The notes under the pieces were generated by a model. The model was not told the DNA's origin and did not search any database. It worked only from the letters and a program-made list of their open reading frames with translations. Source: JBAXTZ01 sp037129925 (GTDB lineage: Bacteria > Bacillota > Negativicutes > JBAXTZ01). Taken from it: DNA of 64,000 nt. Below are positions 50,924-59,040 of the stretch, one piece after another. A program made the position numbers and the translations under genes. The first letter of the stretch is position 1. Every line of letters begins with the position of its first letter. The stretch covers positions 4,929-68,928 of the forward strand of contig JBAXTZ010000014.1 in NCBI GenBank assembly GCA_037129925.1, written 5' to 3'.

Positions 50924-50949
50924 GGGCAACCACAGGGGGTTGCCCCTAC
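50924..50949. repeat. Palindromic repeat, copy 5 (GGGCAACC/GGTTGCCC-CTAC)
   Basis: GGGCAACC ACAGGG.. GGTTGCCCCTACC, nearly identical to copy 3 at 40618. Confidence 0.85.
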
Positions 50950-50962
50950 CTGCCCGTAATTT

Positions 50963-51010
50963 TCCCATATCCCATGCCCTATCCCCCAGTCCCCATTCCC
51001 TATTCCCTAC
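50963..51010. repeat. CCCCATT/CCCTATT heptad repeat
   Basis: TCCCATATCCCATGCCC is followed by TATCCCCCAGTCCCCATTCC: seven successive units of the form (C)CCCATN. The same type as the arrays at 8284 and 60298; resembles short tandemly repeated repetitive (STRR) sequences described in cyanobacteria. Confidence 0.85.
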
Positions 51011-51047
51011 AACCAATTATATCACGCGCCGCTCACAATATTCTCAC

Positions 51048-51084
51048 AAAAAAGCCACCGGCAACTTTATGTCGTCGGTGGCTT
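51048..51084 (-). terminator. Terminator of nifJ
   Basis: On the minus strand AAGCCACCG / CGGTGGCTT (51052-51060 with 51076-51084), then TTTTTT. Confidence 0.88.
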
Positions 51085-51098
51085 GATTTCGAGTGTAA

Positions 51099-54000
51099 TT
51101 AGCCTTGTGCTAACTTTTTGTAACCCGCTAACCGTTCTTTGGCATCGCGTTCGGTTTTTTCAAACAGTCCTTCGGCAGTTTCCGGAGATTGTTTGGCAAG
51201 CGCTGAATAGCGAACTTCGCCCATCAAGAAATCACGGAAGCTGGCAGTCGGCTCTTTGGAATCAAGGATAAAGCCGTTTTTGCCTTCTGCTTTAAGGGTC
51301 GGATTGTAGCGGTACATTCCCCAATATCCAGCTTCAACCGCGCGTTTGGTCTCCAACTGGCTGCAACCCATGCCAACTCGCAAGCCGTGATTGATACACG
51401 GTGCGTAAGCGACAATCAGGGACGGTCCCGGATAAGCTTCGGCTTCGGCGATTGCTTTGAGTGTTTGGTTTTTGTCAGCGCCCATTGCGATTTGCGCGAC
51501 GTACACATAACCGTAGCTCATTGCCATCATGCCGAGGTCTTTTTTCTTAGTGTGTTTTCCGCTGGCAGCAAACTTAGCGATTGCCGCAGTCGGGGTGGAT
51601 TTCGAAGCTTGACCGCCGGTATTGGAATACACTTCGGTATCAAACACCAAAACGTTTACATCTTCGCCGCTTGCCAATACATGGTCCAGACCGCCGTATC
51701 CGATGTCATACGCCCAGCCATCGCCACCAAATATCCACTGCGACCGTTTTACCAACTGATCGCGTTCAGCATACACCGCTTCCAGACATGGACGACCAGC
51801 GCGGTTGGCGTCTAACATGGCGATAACTTTATTGGACCGCTCACGCGTGCCAGCGCTTACATCTTTGTTGACCAACCACTCTTCAAGTACTGCGCGGATT
51901 TCGCCGTCAGCGTTTCCGATAGCTTTTTGCACAGTTTCTGCCAAATGGTCGCGTTGCTGAGCTGTTCCAAGAATCATTCCCAGACCAAACTCGGCATTGT
52001 CTTCGAACAACGAGTTGCCCCATGCCGGACCATTGCCATCGCTGTTTTTGCAATACGGAATGCTTGGAGCGCTCGCGCCCCAGATCGACGAACAACCAGT
52101 AGCGTTAGCAATCATCATTCGATCACCGAACAATTGGGTAACAAGCTTGGCATAAGGAGTCTCGCCGCAACCAGCGCAAGCGCCGGAGAATTCTAGTAGC
52201 GGTTGCTCAAATTGGCTACCCTTGACAGTTGCTTTGTTCATCGGGTTGGCTTTCGGGGATAATTTTACCGAATAGTTCCACAATGGAATTTCACCGTGTT
52301 GCGATTCTTGCGGTTGCATTACCAAAGCTTTTTCTTTAGCCGGGCAGATGTCGGCGCAGTTTCCGCAACCAGCGCAATCCAACGGCGAAATCGCCATCCG
52401 GAAGTTTAACCCTTTAGCGCCGGTTGCCGGTTTAACTGTAAAACCAGCCGGAGCCGCAGCAACTTCTTCGTCGCTTGCCAATACCGGGCGAATTGCCGCG
52501 TGCGGACAAACATAGGAGCATTGGTTACACTGGATACATTTATCAGCCAACCATTGCGGCACGTTCATCGCGATACCGCGCTTTTCATAAGCGGCAGTAC
52601 CCAACGGGAATGTTCCATCTTCATTGGCGATAAATGCGCTAACCGGTAAGCTGTCGCCTTCTTGACGATTCATCGGAACAAGGATGTTTTTGATGAAATC
52701 CGGGCAATCACAAGCGCCGGAAACTTCATCAGCAGCTGTAGCCCAGGCTGCCGGAACTTGAACTTTTACAAAGGCGCCGCTACCTTGATCGATAGCCGCG
52801 TTATTCATATCGACGATTTTTTGACCTTTTTTGCCGTAGGATTTTACAACTGCTTCTTTTAAATGCTTCAAGGCTGTTTCCACCGGGATGATGTCGGCAA
52901 TTTTGAAGAATGCTGATTGCATGACCATGTTGATCCGGCCGCCCAAACCGATACTTTGAGCAATTTTTCCGGCATCAATAATATAGAAATTGATATTGTT
53001 GTTAGCGATATAACGCTTCATTGAAGCCGGTAAATGTGAATCCAGGTCAGTAGCATCCCAAGTGCAGTTGAGCAGGAAGTTGCCGTTTGGAATCAAACCG
53101 ACCAATACATCATATTTGTCAACATAGGACTGGTTATGACAAGCTACAAAATTGGCTTTGTTGATAAGATACGGCGATTTGATTGGTTTTGGACCGAAAC
53201 GCAAGTGTGAGCAGGTTATCCCGCCCGATTTCTTGGAATCATAAGCAAAATAAGCTTGCGCGTACAAATCGGTATAGTCGCCGATAATTTTGATCGCGCT
53301 TTTGTTGGCGCCGACAGTTCCGTCTGAGCCAAGACCCCAGAATTTGCAAGCCTTAGTTCCGGCAGGAATCGTGTCGATATGTGAAGTTGCCGACGGCAAT
53401 GACAAATTAGTTACATCATCATTGATGCTGACGGTAAAGCCATTTTTCGGCTGGGCTTGTTTCAAGTTCTCGTAAATAGCCAGCACATGATCCGGCAAGA
53501 AATCTTTTGAACCCAGACCGTAACGACCGCCTACGATAGTCGGCTGCCAATCGCTGCCATAAAATGCTGAACGAACATCAAGATATAGCGGTTCAGCCAA
53601 AGCGCCCGGCTCTTTGGTGCGATCCAAAACGCCGATAGTTTTGACAGTACGCGGAATATATTTGAGGAAATGTTTGACTGAGAACGGACGATACAGGTGA
53701 ACGGTCAACAGACCGACTTTTTCGCCATTAGCGTTCATCGCGTCAATAGTTTCTTCGATAGTATCGCAAGCTGAACCCATAGCGATAACCATACGCTCGG
53801 CATCCGGAGCGCCATGATAGTTAAACAAGTGATACTCGCGACCGGTAACTTTACCGATTTCCGCCATATAGTGTTCAACGATTTCCGGTAGTGCCTCGTA
53901 ATATTTGTTGCTTACTTCGCGAGTTTGGAAATAAATATCCGAATTTTGCGCAGTACCACGAACAACCGGATGGTTCGGGCTGAGCGCCTTGGCGCGGAAT

Positions 54001-54605
54001 GCTGCCAATGCATCTTGATCGACAAGTTTTCCAAGGTCTTCATAGTCGATTACTTCGATTTTTTGAATTTCTGCCGAAGTTCGGAAACCGTCAAAGAAAT
54101 GCATGAAAGGCAAGCTGCCCTTCAATGCTGACAAATGCGCGACTGCGGCAAGATCCATTACTTGCTGAACGCTGTTCGAAGCCAGCATTGCAAAGCCGGA
54201 CTGAAGAGCGGCCATCACGTCATGATGGTCACCAAATATATTCAATGAGCTGGCCGCCAACGCCCGGGCGCTGACATGAAACACGCTCGGCAACAACTCG
54301 CCGGCGATTCTATACATGTTAGGGATCATCAGCAACAAACCTTGTGATGCTGTATAGGTGGTCGTTAATGCTCCGGCTTGTAACGAACCGTGTAATGCGC
54401 CGGCTGCGCCGCCCTCTGATTGCAACTCGCAAACTTTGACTGTCTGTCCAAAAAGATTTTTGCGACCCGCGGCTGCCATTTCATCGACGTATTCCGCCAT
54501 TGTTGACGACGGAGTGATCGGAAAAATCGCTGCTACATCAGTGAATGCATAGGAAATATGCGCGGCTGCGCCATTTCCGTCCATGGTTTTGAATTTCTTT
54601 GCCAT
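51099..54605 (-). CDS. nifJ: Pyruvate:ferredoxin (flavodoxin) oxidoreductase
   Basis: 1168 residues, the single-chain homodimeric form. It oxidises pyruvate with CoA to acetyl-CoA, CO2 and reduced ferredoxin. Order: domain I (about 1-260; YAFTDVAAIFPITPSSTMAEYVD), II (about 260-410), III gamma-type domain (about 420-630), ferredoxin domain with two 4Fe-4S motifs (CIQCNQCSYVCPH and CAGCGNCADICPAKE, about 690-770), and a TPP domain with CAGCGE, ATGCSSIWG and GDGWAYDIGYGGLDHV. Complete and apparently functional. It marks an anaerobic lifestyle. GAGGG upstream of the ATG; the terminator at 51048 follows. Confidence 0.98.
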   Translation of the reverse strand: MAKKFKTMDGNGAAAHISYAFTDVAAIFPITPSSTMAEYVDEMAAAGRKNLFGQTVKVCELQSEGGAAGALHGSLQAGALTTTYTASQGLLLMIPNMYRIAGELLPSVFHVSARALAASSLNIFGDHHDVMAALQSGFAMLASNSVQQVMDLAAVAHLSALKGSLPFMHFFDGFRTSAEIQKIEVIDYEDLGKLVDQDALAAFRAKALSPNHPVVRGTAQNSDIYFQTREVSNKYYEALPEIVEHYMAEIGKVTGREYHLFNYHGAPDAERMVIAMGSACDTIEETIDAMNANGEKVGLLTVHLYRPFSVKHFLKYIPRTVKTIGVLDRTKEPGALAEPLYLDVRSAFYGSDWQPTIVGGRYGLGSKDFLPDHVLAIYENLKQAQPKNGFTVSINDDVTNLSLPSATSHIDTIPAGTKACKFWGLGSDGTVGANKSAIKIIGDYTDLYAQAYFAYDSKKSGGITCSHLRFGPKPIKSPYLINKANFVACHNQSYVDKYDVLVGLIPNGNFLLNCTWDATDLDSHLPASMKRYIANNNINFYIIDAGKIAQSIGLGGRINMVMQSAFFKIADIIPVETALKHLKEAVVKSYGKKGQKIVDMNNAAIDQGSGAFVKVQVPAAWATAADEVSGACDCPDFIKNILVPMNRQEGDSLPVSAFIANEDGTFPLGTAAYEKRGIAMNVPQWLADKCIQCNQCSYVCPHAAIRPVLASDEEVAAAPAGFTVKPATGAKGLNFRMAISPLDCAGCGNCADICPAKEKALVMQPQESQHGEIPLWNYSVKLSPKANPMNKATVKGSQFEQPLLEFSGACAGCGETPYAKLVTQLFGDRMMIANATGCSSIWGASAPSIPYCKNSDGNGPAWGNSLFEDNAEFGLGMILGTAQQRDHLAETVQKAIGNADGEIRAVLEEWLVNKDVSAGTRERSNKVIAMLDANRAGRPCLEAVYAERDQLVKRSQWIFGGDGWAYDIGYGGLDHVLASGEDVNVLVFDTEVYSNTGGQASKSTPTAAIAKFAASGKHTKKKDLGMMAMSYGYVYVAQIAMGADKNQTLKAIAEAEAYPGPSLIVAYAPCINHGLRVGMGCSQLETKRAVEAGYWGMYRYNPTLKAEGKNGFILDSKEPTASFRDFLMGEVRYSALAKQSPETAEGLFEKTERDAKERLAGYKKLAQG

Positions 54606-54647
54606 TTCTTCCCTCTTTCAGTTAAATTTTGTATAAAATACGAGAAC

Positions 54648-54674
54648 ATTATACCACATTTTCCGTTTTGTAAA
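54648..54674 (-). promoter_or_regulatory. Promoter of nifJ
   Basis: On the minus strand TTTACA (54669-54674) and an extended -10 TGGTATAAT (54648-54653 for TATAAT). The spacer is short at 15 bp, compensated by the TGn. Confidence 0.55.
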
Positions 54675-54717
54675 TAACTCAAATAAAATATTCTGCCGCT
54701 CAGCCAAAATATTGATG

Positions 54718-55218
54718 TTACTTAATCTTCACTGCGGCAATTAGTATCGTTACCGAAAACACTGCTACAATAATATAATCGATTAGCGGATTTGCTGTGA
54801 GAAACTGTACTGCACCAAAATTCGGGCCAAGAAAGTTGCTGATCGACGGAAATATCAGTATAAAAACCAATCCTGCCAATAAACCGCCGAGATAACCAAA
54901 CAAAGCGTCCAGAGAACCATTGCCAAGCGCAATCAACATCGTCCCCGGACAATAACCGAGGAGCGCCGCGCCAATACCAAAAACCAATCCGCCTACCACC
55001 ACTCCGGTCACCACAAACGGCTTGACATCAAAATGCGCCCACCCGGTTTGGACGAATAAAAAGAACAATGCCGTACCAATACCGAGCGCGAAAAGCAGCG
55101 TCTTATACAAAGTTTTATTGCGTCCGGTAATCATATCATTAATAGTATCAAAATCACCGATGCGGGCGTATTGGGCAACAGCTCCGAATAATATTCCGGC
55201 GAATAATGCCATCCACAT
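54718..55218 (-). CDS. YeeE/YedE family half-transporter 2
   Basis: 166 residues with about four membrane helices. GYCPGTMLIALGNG carries a conserved Cys of the YeeE/YedE (DUF395, sulfur-transport) family. It pairs with the preceding gene (3-bp gap), with which it would form the two halves of the usual full-length transporter, analogous to TsuA-like thiosulfate uptake or selenium-linked YedE. It lacks a TusA or sulfurtransferase neighbour. The start at 55218 has GGGGGT upstream, within the end of the preceding gene. Confidence 0.85.
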   Translation of the reverse strand: MWMALFAGILFGAVAQYARIGDFDTINDMITGRNKTLYKTLLFALGIGTALFFLFVQTGWAHFDVKPFVVTGVVVGGLVFGIGAALLGYCPGTMLIALGNGSLDALFGYLGGLLAGLVFILIFPSISNFLGPNFGAVQFLTANPLIDYIIVAVFSVTILIAAVKIK

Positions 55219-55220
55219 AA

Positions 55221-55721
55221 TTATTTACCCCCGCGATAGAACCAGCGACCAAAGATCCGGAAAGCAACAAAAGCGCACAACCCAAATACCAGTCCGGAAA
55301 CTGCCAGTTGCATTCCTCCGGACAGGACGTGGCCACTCGAACAGCCGCCAGCCAGCCGGGCACCGAATATCAAAATAAAGCCGCCGACAAATGCGTAAAT
55401 CATCCGCTGCTTAACCGAACCACCACGAGTTCGTAGCCAGCTGGCGTGCAAGATTGTCAGCTTAAAATCACCACGAATCACACTGACTGCCACTGCCCCT
55501 AGCAAACAACCGATGACAAAAACCAATTCCCAACTACCGGCCTGAGTAATTTGGCGCATATATTCCGATTGCTGCAACCCGAACAGCTCGCCGCTCAAAA
55601 ATGGATAGCCGGTGGATGCGCCAATCAGCCGTCCAGCAACGGCATCTAATCCGACCAGCGCATTTAACACTCCGATAGTCGCCCCGATTAGCAACCATTT
55701 CGGAACTTTCCGTTTACGCAT
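55221..55721 (-). CDS. YeeE/YedE family half-transporter 1
   Basis: 166 residues with four hydrophobic helices and the Cys motif GARLAGGCSSGHVLSGG of YeeE/YedE. The start at 55721 is preferred to a 20-codon longer frame because GGAGG lies 8-9 nt upstream and hydrophobic conservation begins there. It lies 63 bp downstream of marC on the same strand and directly ahead of the second half-gene. The pair is likely to import a sulfur species such as thiosulfate; no direct evidence for the ion exists in the sequence. Confidence 0.85.
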   Translation of the reverse strand: MRKRKVPKWLLIGATIGVLNALVGLDAVAGRLIGASTGYPFLSGELFGLQQSEYMRQITQAGSWELVFVIGCLLGAVAVSVIRGDFKLTILHASWLRTRGGSVKQRMIYAFVGGFILIFGARLAGGCSSGHVLSGGMQLAVSGLVFGLCAFVAFRIFGRWFYRGGK

Positions 55722-55783
55722 CGTGTCATTCCTCCAAAAACAAAATGCTACTTTAGCGAAAATTGAACGACTACTCCGCAAAA

Positions 55784-56416
55784 TTATTTCATCAACACAA
55801 TTCCGTCATAGACCATTTCCACGCCCATGCATAGAAGCAAAAACATCAACATTTTCACGGCGACTTTTGTGCCGGTCGCGCCCAGCGCCTTGCTGATAAC
55901 GTCAATATAGCGATATACCAGCCAAACGCAACTCATTGCCATTATGGAAGCAATAACCATTTCGCCGTAATATAGCGCGACAGTGGCAAATTTGTGTCCC
56001 TGGTCTTCGGAACGCGCCATCAGTCCGAGCGCAACCGCGCAAGCCCCCGGCCCGACCGTAAACGGAAAAGTCAACGGCACAAAGGCTTTATCGCGAATAT
56101 TACCGGTTGGTGCCGCGGTATCCGCCGGTTTAGCATCGTCGGCCATCAAAATTTTCCAGGCGCTGGCAAGGATTACCATACCGCCGCCAATTTCGATGAA
56201 CTTTAGCTTCAGACCAAAGAAAGTCAAAATCGGATTGCCGGCAAAAATCACCGCCAGCAAAAATAATAACCCGTAAACCGCAATTTTCTGCGCCAACATT
56301 TGCCGCTCGGCGGCAGTAGCTTCAGCAGTATTCGCCAAAAATATCCCGGCGCTCCCCAATGGGTTAATAATCGACACCAGCGCCACAAAACAATACATAA
56401 TTACTTGAATGCTCAT
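55784..56416 (-). CDS. MarC family integral membrane protein
   Basis: 210 residues with six membrane helices. INPLGSAGIFLANT and the FPFTVGPGACAVALGLMARSE block match the UPF0056/MarC family, whose function is not established. AAAGGA upstream of the ATG. The next gene on the same strand (YeeE/YedE half 1) starts 63 bp later; a GGCTGGC repeat separates it from the APC permease upstream. Confidence 0.9.
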   Translation of the reverse strand: MSIQVIMYCFVALVSIINPLGSAGIFLANTAEATAAERQMLAQKIAVYGLLFLLAVIFAGNPILTFFGLKLKFIEIGGGMVILASAWKILMADDAKPADTAAPTGNIRDKAFVPLTFPFTVGPGACAVALGLMARSEDQGHKFATVALYYGEMVIASIMAMSCVWLVYRYIDVISKALGATGTKVAVKMLMFLLLCMGVEMVYDGIVLMK

Positions 56417-56441
56417 CGTAGTTCCTTTACATTTTGTTGAC

Positions 56442-56464
56442 CAGCGGCTGGCGGCTAGCGGCTG
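56442..56464. repeat. GGCTGGC/GGCTAGC heptad repeat at the end of the APC permease gene
   Basis: AGCGGCTGGCGGCTAGCGGC: three heptads. On the minus strand it encodes the last residues (SSR) and the TAG stop of the permease. Confidence 0.85.
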
Positions 56465-57840
56465 GAATTGTTCAAATCGCTATGCTTATAGCCGTACAGC
56501 GCGTATATTACCAACCCCAGTATCGCCCAAACCAAAAAACACTTCCAGGTAAACGATTCAAGGCTGAACATCAAAAAGCCGCAGGAAAGCACCGAAAGCG
56601 GCGCAACAACGTACGGCGCAGGGCAGCGAAAAGCCCGAGGCAAGTCCGGCTGAGTTATTCGCAATACTAACACCCCTAGCGATGCCGCGATAAAGGCAAA
56701 TAAGGTGCCGATATTAACTAGCTCAGCGAGAATTTCCAATTTCACAAAACCGGTAATGCAACAAATAACAATGCCGGTTACAACCGTTATTATATGCGGA
56801 GTATGATATTTTGGATGCACATTATGAAAAACTTTTGGCAGCAATCCATCACGCCCCATCGAGTAGAATAATCGGGTCTGCGAGTAGAACAGCACCAATA
56901 CCACCGAAGTCAGCCCAAAAACCACCCCGGTGCCGACTACTGCAGCGCCAAATTTGAAACCAAGCACGTCAAGCACATGCGCCACCGGTGCGCCGGTATC
57001 CAACTCCGGATAGGGCAACACTCCGGTCATGATGCCGGTGACGATGATATACAACACCGTAACGACAAACAGACAACCTAAAATTCCAATCGGGATGTCA
57101 CGAGCCGGATTGCGGGTTTCCTCCGAACTGTTCGCCACCATATCAAAACCGATATAGGCAAAAAAGGCAAACGAAGCGCCTTTGAAAACACCCGCCCAGC
57201 CAAAAGGCATGAACGGTGTCCAATTGGCGGTGTTCACATAAGGTGCCGCGCAAAAAATAAAAACAAACACCGCGCACAACTTGATGATTACCAATATCCG
57301 ATTAAACTTGGCGCTTTCGCGCATTCCCCGATACAGTACCCCGGTAAGAAATAGTACCAGTAAGATTGACGGTATATTTATCCAACCACCATCGGCTGGA
57401 ACTGCTGTGAACGCTATCGGCAACTTAAAACCAATCGAATCGATGACCGTCACCACATAACTAGACCAACCGGAGGCTATTGCCGCAGCGCCGACCGTAT
57501 ATTCCAAGACCAGACTCCAACCGACCATCCAAGCGACAACTTCGCCAAGCGCCGAGTAGGCATAAGTATAGGCACTACCGCTAACCGGCACCATTGAAGC
57601 CAGCTCGGCATAGGCCAAGGCCGCGAACGCGCAGGCGATTCCTGAGAAAACAAACGACAGCATCAAAGCCGGTCCGGCGATTTTAGCCGCGCCGATGCCG
57701 GTAAACACAAAAATACCGGTGCCCACAATTACCCCAACACCCATCAAAATTAAGTCCAACGCTGTAAGCGAGCGGGTAAGCTGGGTTTTTTTGGCCGAGT
57801 CTAGTAACTGAGTAACCGTTTTGGTACGAAATAAATTCAT
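56455..57840 (-). CDS. APC-superfamily amino acid permease
   Basis: 461 residues, twelve membrane helices. The first helix has the consensus GVGVIVGTGIFVFTGIGAAKIAGPALMLSF, and the helix 3 and 6 regions (SGSAYTYAYSALGEVVAWMVGW, GFDMVANSSEETRNPARDIPIG) are those of the CAT/YfnA-type cationic or neutral amino acid permeases. The start is set at 57840 (GGAGGCCAA before ATG) rather than the 19-codon longer frame. Its extreme C-terminus is repeat-encoded. Confidence 0.93.
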   Translation of the reverse strand: MNLFRTKTVTQLLDSAKKTQLTRSLTALDLILMGVGVIVGTGIFVFTGIGAAKIAGPALMLSFVFSGIACAFAALAYAELASMVPVSGSAYTYAYSALGEVVAWMVGWSLVLEYTVGAAAIASGWSSYVVTVIDSIGFKLPIAFTAVPADGGWINIPSILLVLFLTGVLYRGMRESAKFNRILVIIKLCAVFVFIFCAAPYVNTANWTPFMPFGWAGVFKGASFAFFAYIGFDMVANSSEETRNPARDIPIGILGCLFVVTVLYIIVTGIMTGVLPYPELDTGAPVAHVLDVLGFKFGAAVVGTGVVFGLTSVVLVLFYSQTRLFYSMGRDGLLPKVFHNVHPKYHTPHIITVVTGIVICCITGFVKLEILAELVNIGTLFAFIAASLGVLVLRITQPDLPRAFRCPAPYVVAPLSVLSCGFLMFSLESFTWKCFLVWAILGLVIYALYGYKHSDLNNSSR

Positions 57841-57976
57841 TTGGCCTCCAGATATTACAGATACTTCCATAATAAAGCAGTCTGACGTTTTTTTCAAGAT
57901 ATTTACACCGGCTAAATATTTAACCGAACTTCTTTTTGTTTATTTAAAAAATGTTTCGCAAGAAGTTTATCACACC

Positions 57977-58013
57977 AAAAAAAACAACCTCGCGACTCCA
58001 CGAGGTTGTTTTT
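57977..58013 (-). terminator. Terminator downstream of rubredoxin
   Basis: AACAACCTCG / CGAGGTTGTT (57983-57992 with 58001-58010), an 8-nt loop, followed on the minus strand by eight T. Some function on the plus strand is possible. Confidence 0.85.
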
Positions 58014-58039
58014 AATCATTTAGATAATTTTTTGTAAAA

Positions 58040-58147
58040 AATGTGCAGGTTCAAGGCGCGACGAGTATTGTGACGCGCCGCGTACGCGGGGTACGCAAGC
58101 TAGCAAACACAGGAGCAACGCCGAAGATGCGCGGTTTTTATAAAAAA
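58040..58147. repeat. Structured non-coding element with CG-rich dyads
   Basis: Between the rubredoxin stop and its terminator. Contains GGCGCGACG / TGACGCGCC, CCGCGTACGCGG (perfect palindrome core CGCGTACGCG) with GGGTACGC, and AACGCCGAAGATGCGCGG. The ends carry TTTTTTGTAAAAAATG and GGTTTTTATAAAAAATTA. No coding content on either strand is credible. Likely a dispersed repeat; it occurs only once in this window. Confidence 0.5.
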
Positions 58148-58306
58148 TTAAGCGGCTTTCTCGAAGTTAGTTTTATCAACGCCACACAACGGGCAAACCC
58201 AATCAGCCGGAATGGCTTCAAATTTTGTGCCGGCAGCAATACTACCATCAGCATAGCCTACTTTTTCATCATACTCAAATCCACAGATAGTGCAAGTCCA
58301 AACCAT
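58148..58306 (-). CDS. Rubredoxin
   Basis: 52 residues: MVWTCTICGFEYDEKVGY, ..., AIPADWVCPLCGVDKTNFEKAA. The two C-x2-C-G knuckles (TCTICG, VCPLCG) form the Fe(Cys)4 centre, and DWVCPLCGVDK with the Trp is the classic rubredoxin core. It transfers one electron, for example to superoxide reductase, rubrerythrin or rubredoxin:oxygen oxidoreductase in anaerobes. It is a monocistronic gene with a near-consensus promoter at 58365-58393 and the terminator at 57977. GGAGG precedes the ATG. Confidence 0.97.
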   Translation of the reverse strand: MVWTCTICGFEYDEKVGYADGSIAAGTKFEAIPADWVCPLCGVDKTNFEKAA

Positions 58307-58364
58307 AATATCCTCCAAAAGTTTAATATATCATATCGACCGTGTCGAGCTATGAATAGATTAT

Positions 58365-58393
58365 ATTATACTGCGCTGACCAGATTCTGACAA
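58365..58393 (-). promoter_or_regulatory. Promoter of rubredoxin
   Basis: On the minus strand TTGTCA and TATAAT with a 17-bp spacer. A small palindrome CGAC-CGT-GTCG at 58338-58348, between promoter and gene, could be an operator. Confidence 0.75.
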
Positions 58394-58395
58394 TA

Positions 58396-59028
58396 TTATA
58401 TTGTGACGACCAGTCCGGGCACTGCGTAATAATCCCACCAAATCATCTGTTCGCTAATCATATTATCACTGTCGCTGGTGATTAATTGATACATAATATT
58501 CATCGGTGCATGAACATACAACAGTGAAGCGGCTTTATCCACGTCAAATTTGACAAAGTAGCTGGGTATGGCTGCGCTACGAATATAAAAATAATTAAAG
58601 TAAGTGGCCGTAGTCTTCCAAACTGTCACTCTTTTTCTTGAGTCAAATTTCAGCGAAACTGCGTTGTTCTTGGTAACGTCAATATCTTTGAACTCGGAAA
58701 TGAATATTGTATCAATTCCGTGACTAAAACCTTGTTGATTCGGCACAAATGGCGCCAGCTTGGCAAAAAAATAATATTTCCCACTTATCGCTAACTTTAA
58801 GTTTTTAAAAACTGCCACACCATTTTTATCCGTGGATGCGGTTGCAACGGCATTAGGCGCATCAGGAAACATTATCTTTAGCAAAACAAATTCCAAGGGT
58901 ACCTCATTTTCATCAGTCAATGTTACCGAAAGCTCAGTCACCGGAACGTTGTAACGAGTCCCGGCCTCGGCCAAACTGACTAACGCGAGCGTGGCAATCA
59001 TTAGCAATATCAATAAGCGCTTGTTCAC
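58396..59028 (-). CDS. Secreted protein with a carboxypeptidase-regulatory-like beta domain
   Basis: 210 residues. GTG start with GAGAGG 7 nt upstream; signal peptide MNKRLLILLMIATLALVSLAEA. The mature part begins VPVTELSVTLTDENEVPLEFVLLKIMFP and has a STDKNGVAVFKNLKLAISGKYYF pattern, typical of an Ig-like/CarboxypepD_reg-like single domain; the rest (about 120-210) is not recognisable. It is the last gene of the autotransporter-secretin operon, 12 bp from the secretin-like gene, so it may be a cargo or an accessory surface protein. Function unknown. Confidence 0.65.
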   Translation of the reverse strand: MNKRLLILLMIATLALVSLAEAGTRYNVPVTELSVTLTDENEVPLEFVLLKIMFPDAPNAVATASTDKNGVAVFKNLKLAISGKYYFFAKLAPFVPNQQGFSHGIDTIFISEFKDIDVTKNNAVSLKFDSRKRVTVWKTTATYFNYFYIRSAAIPSYFVKFDVDKAASLLYVHAPMNIMYQLITSDSDNMISEQMIWWDYYAVPGLVVTI

Positions 59029-59040
59029 AGCTATACCTCT

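Noticed and set aside
51387..51815. 142-residue plus-strand frame opposite nifJ
   Set aside because: Antisense of the TPP domain of nifJ, many such frames arise in this gene.
58043..58390. 115-residue plus-strand frame covering the rubredoxin region
   Set aside because: The minus strand has a complete rubredoxin with RBS and promoter; the plus frame crosses a palindromic non-coding element and has no domain.
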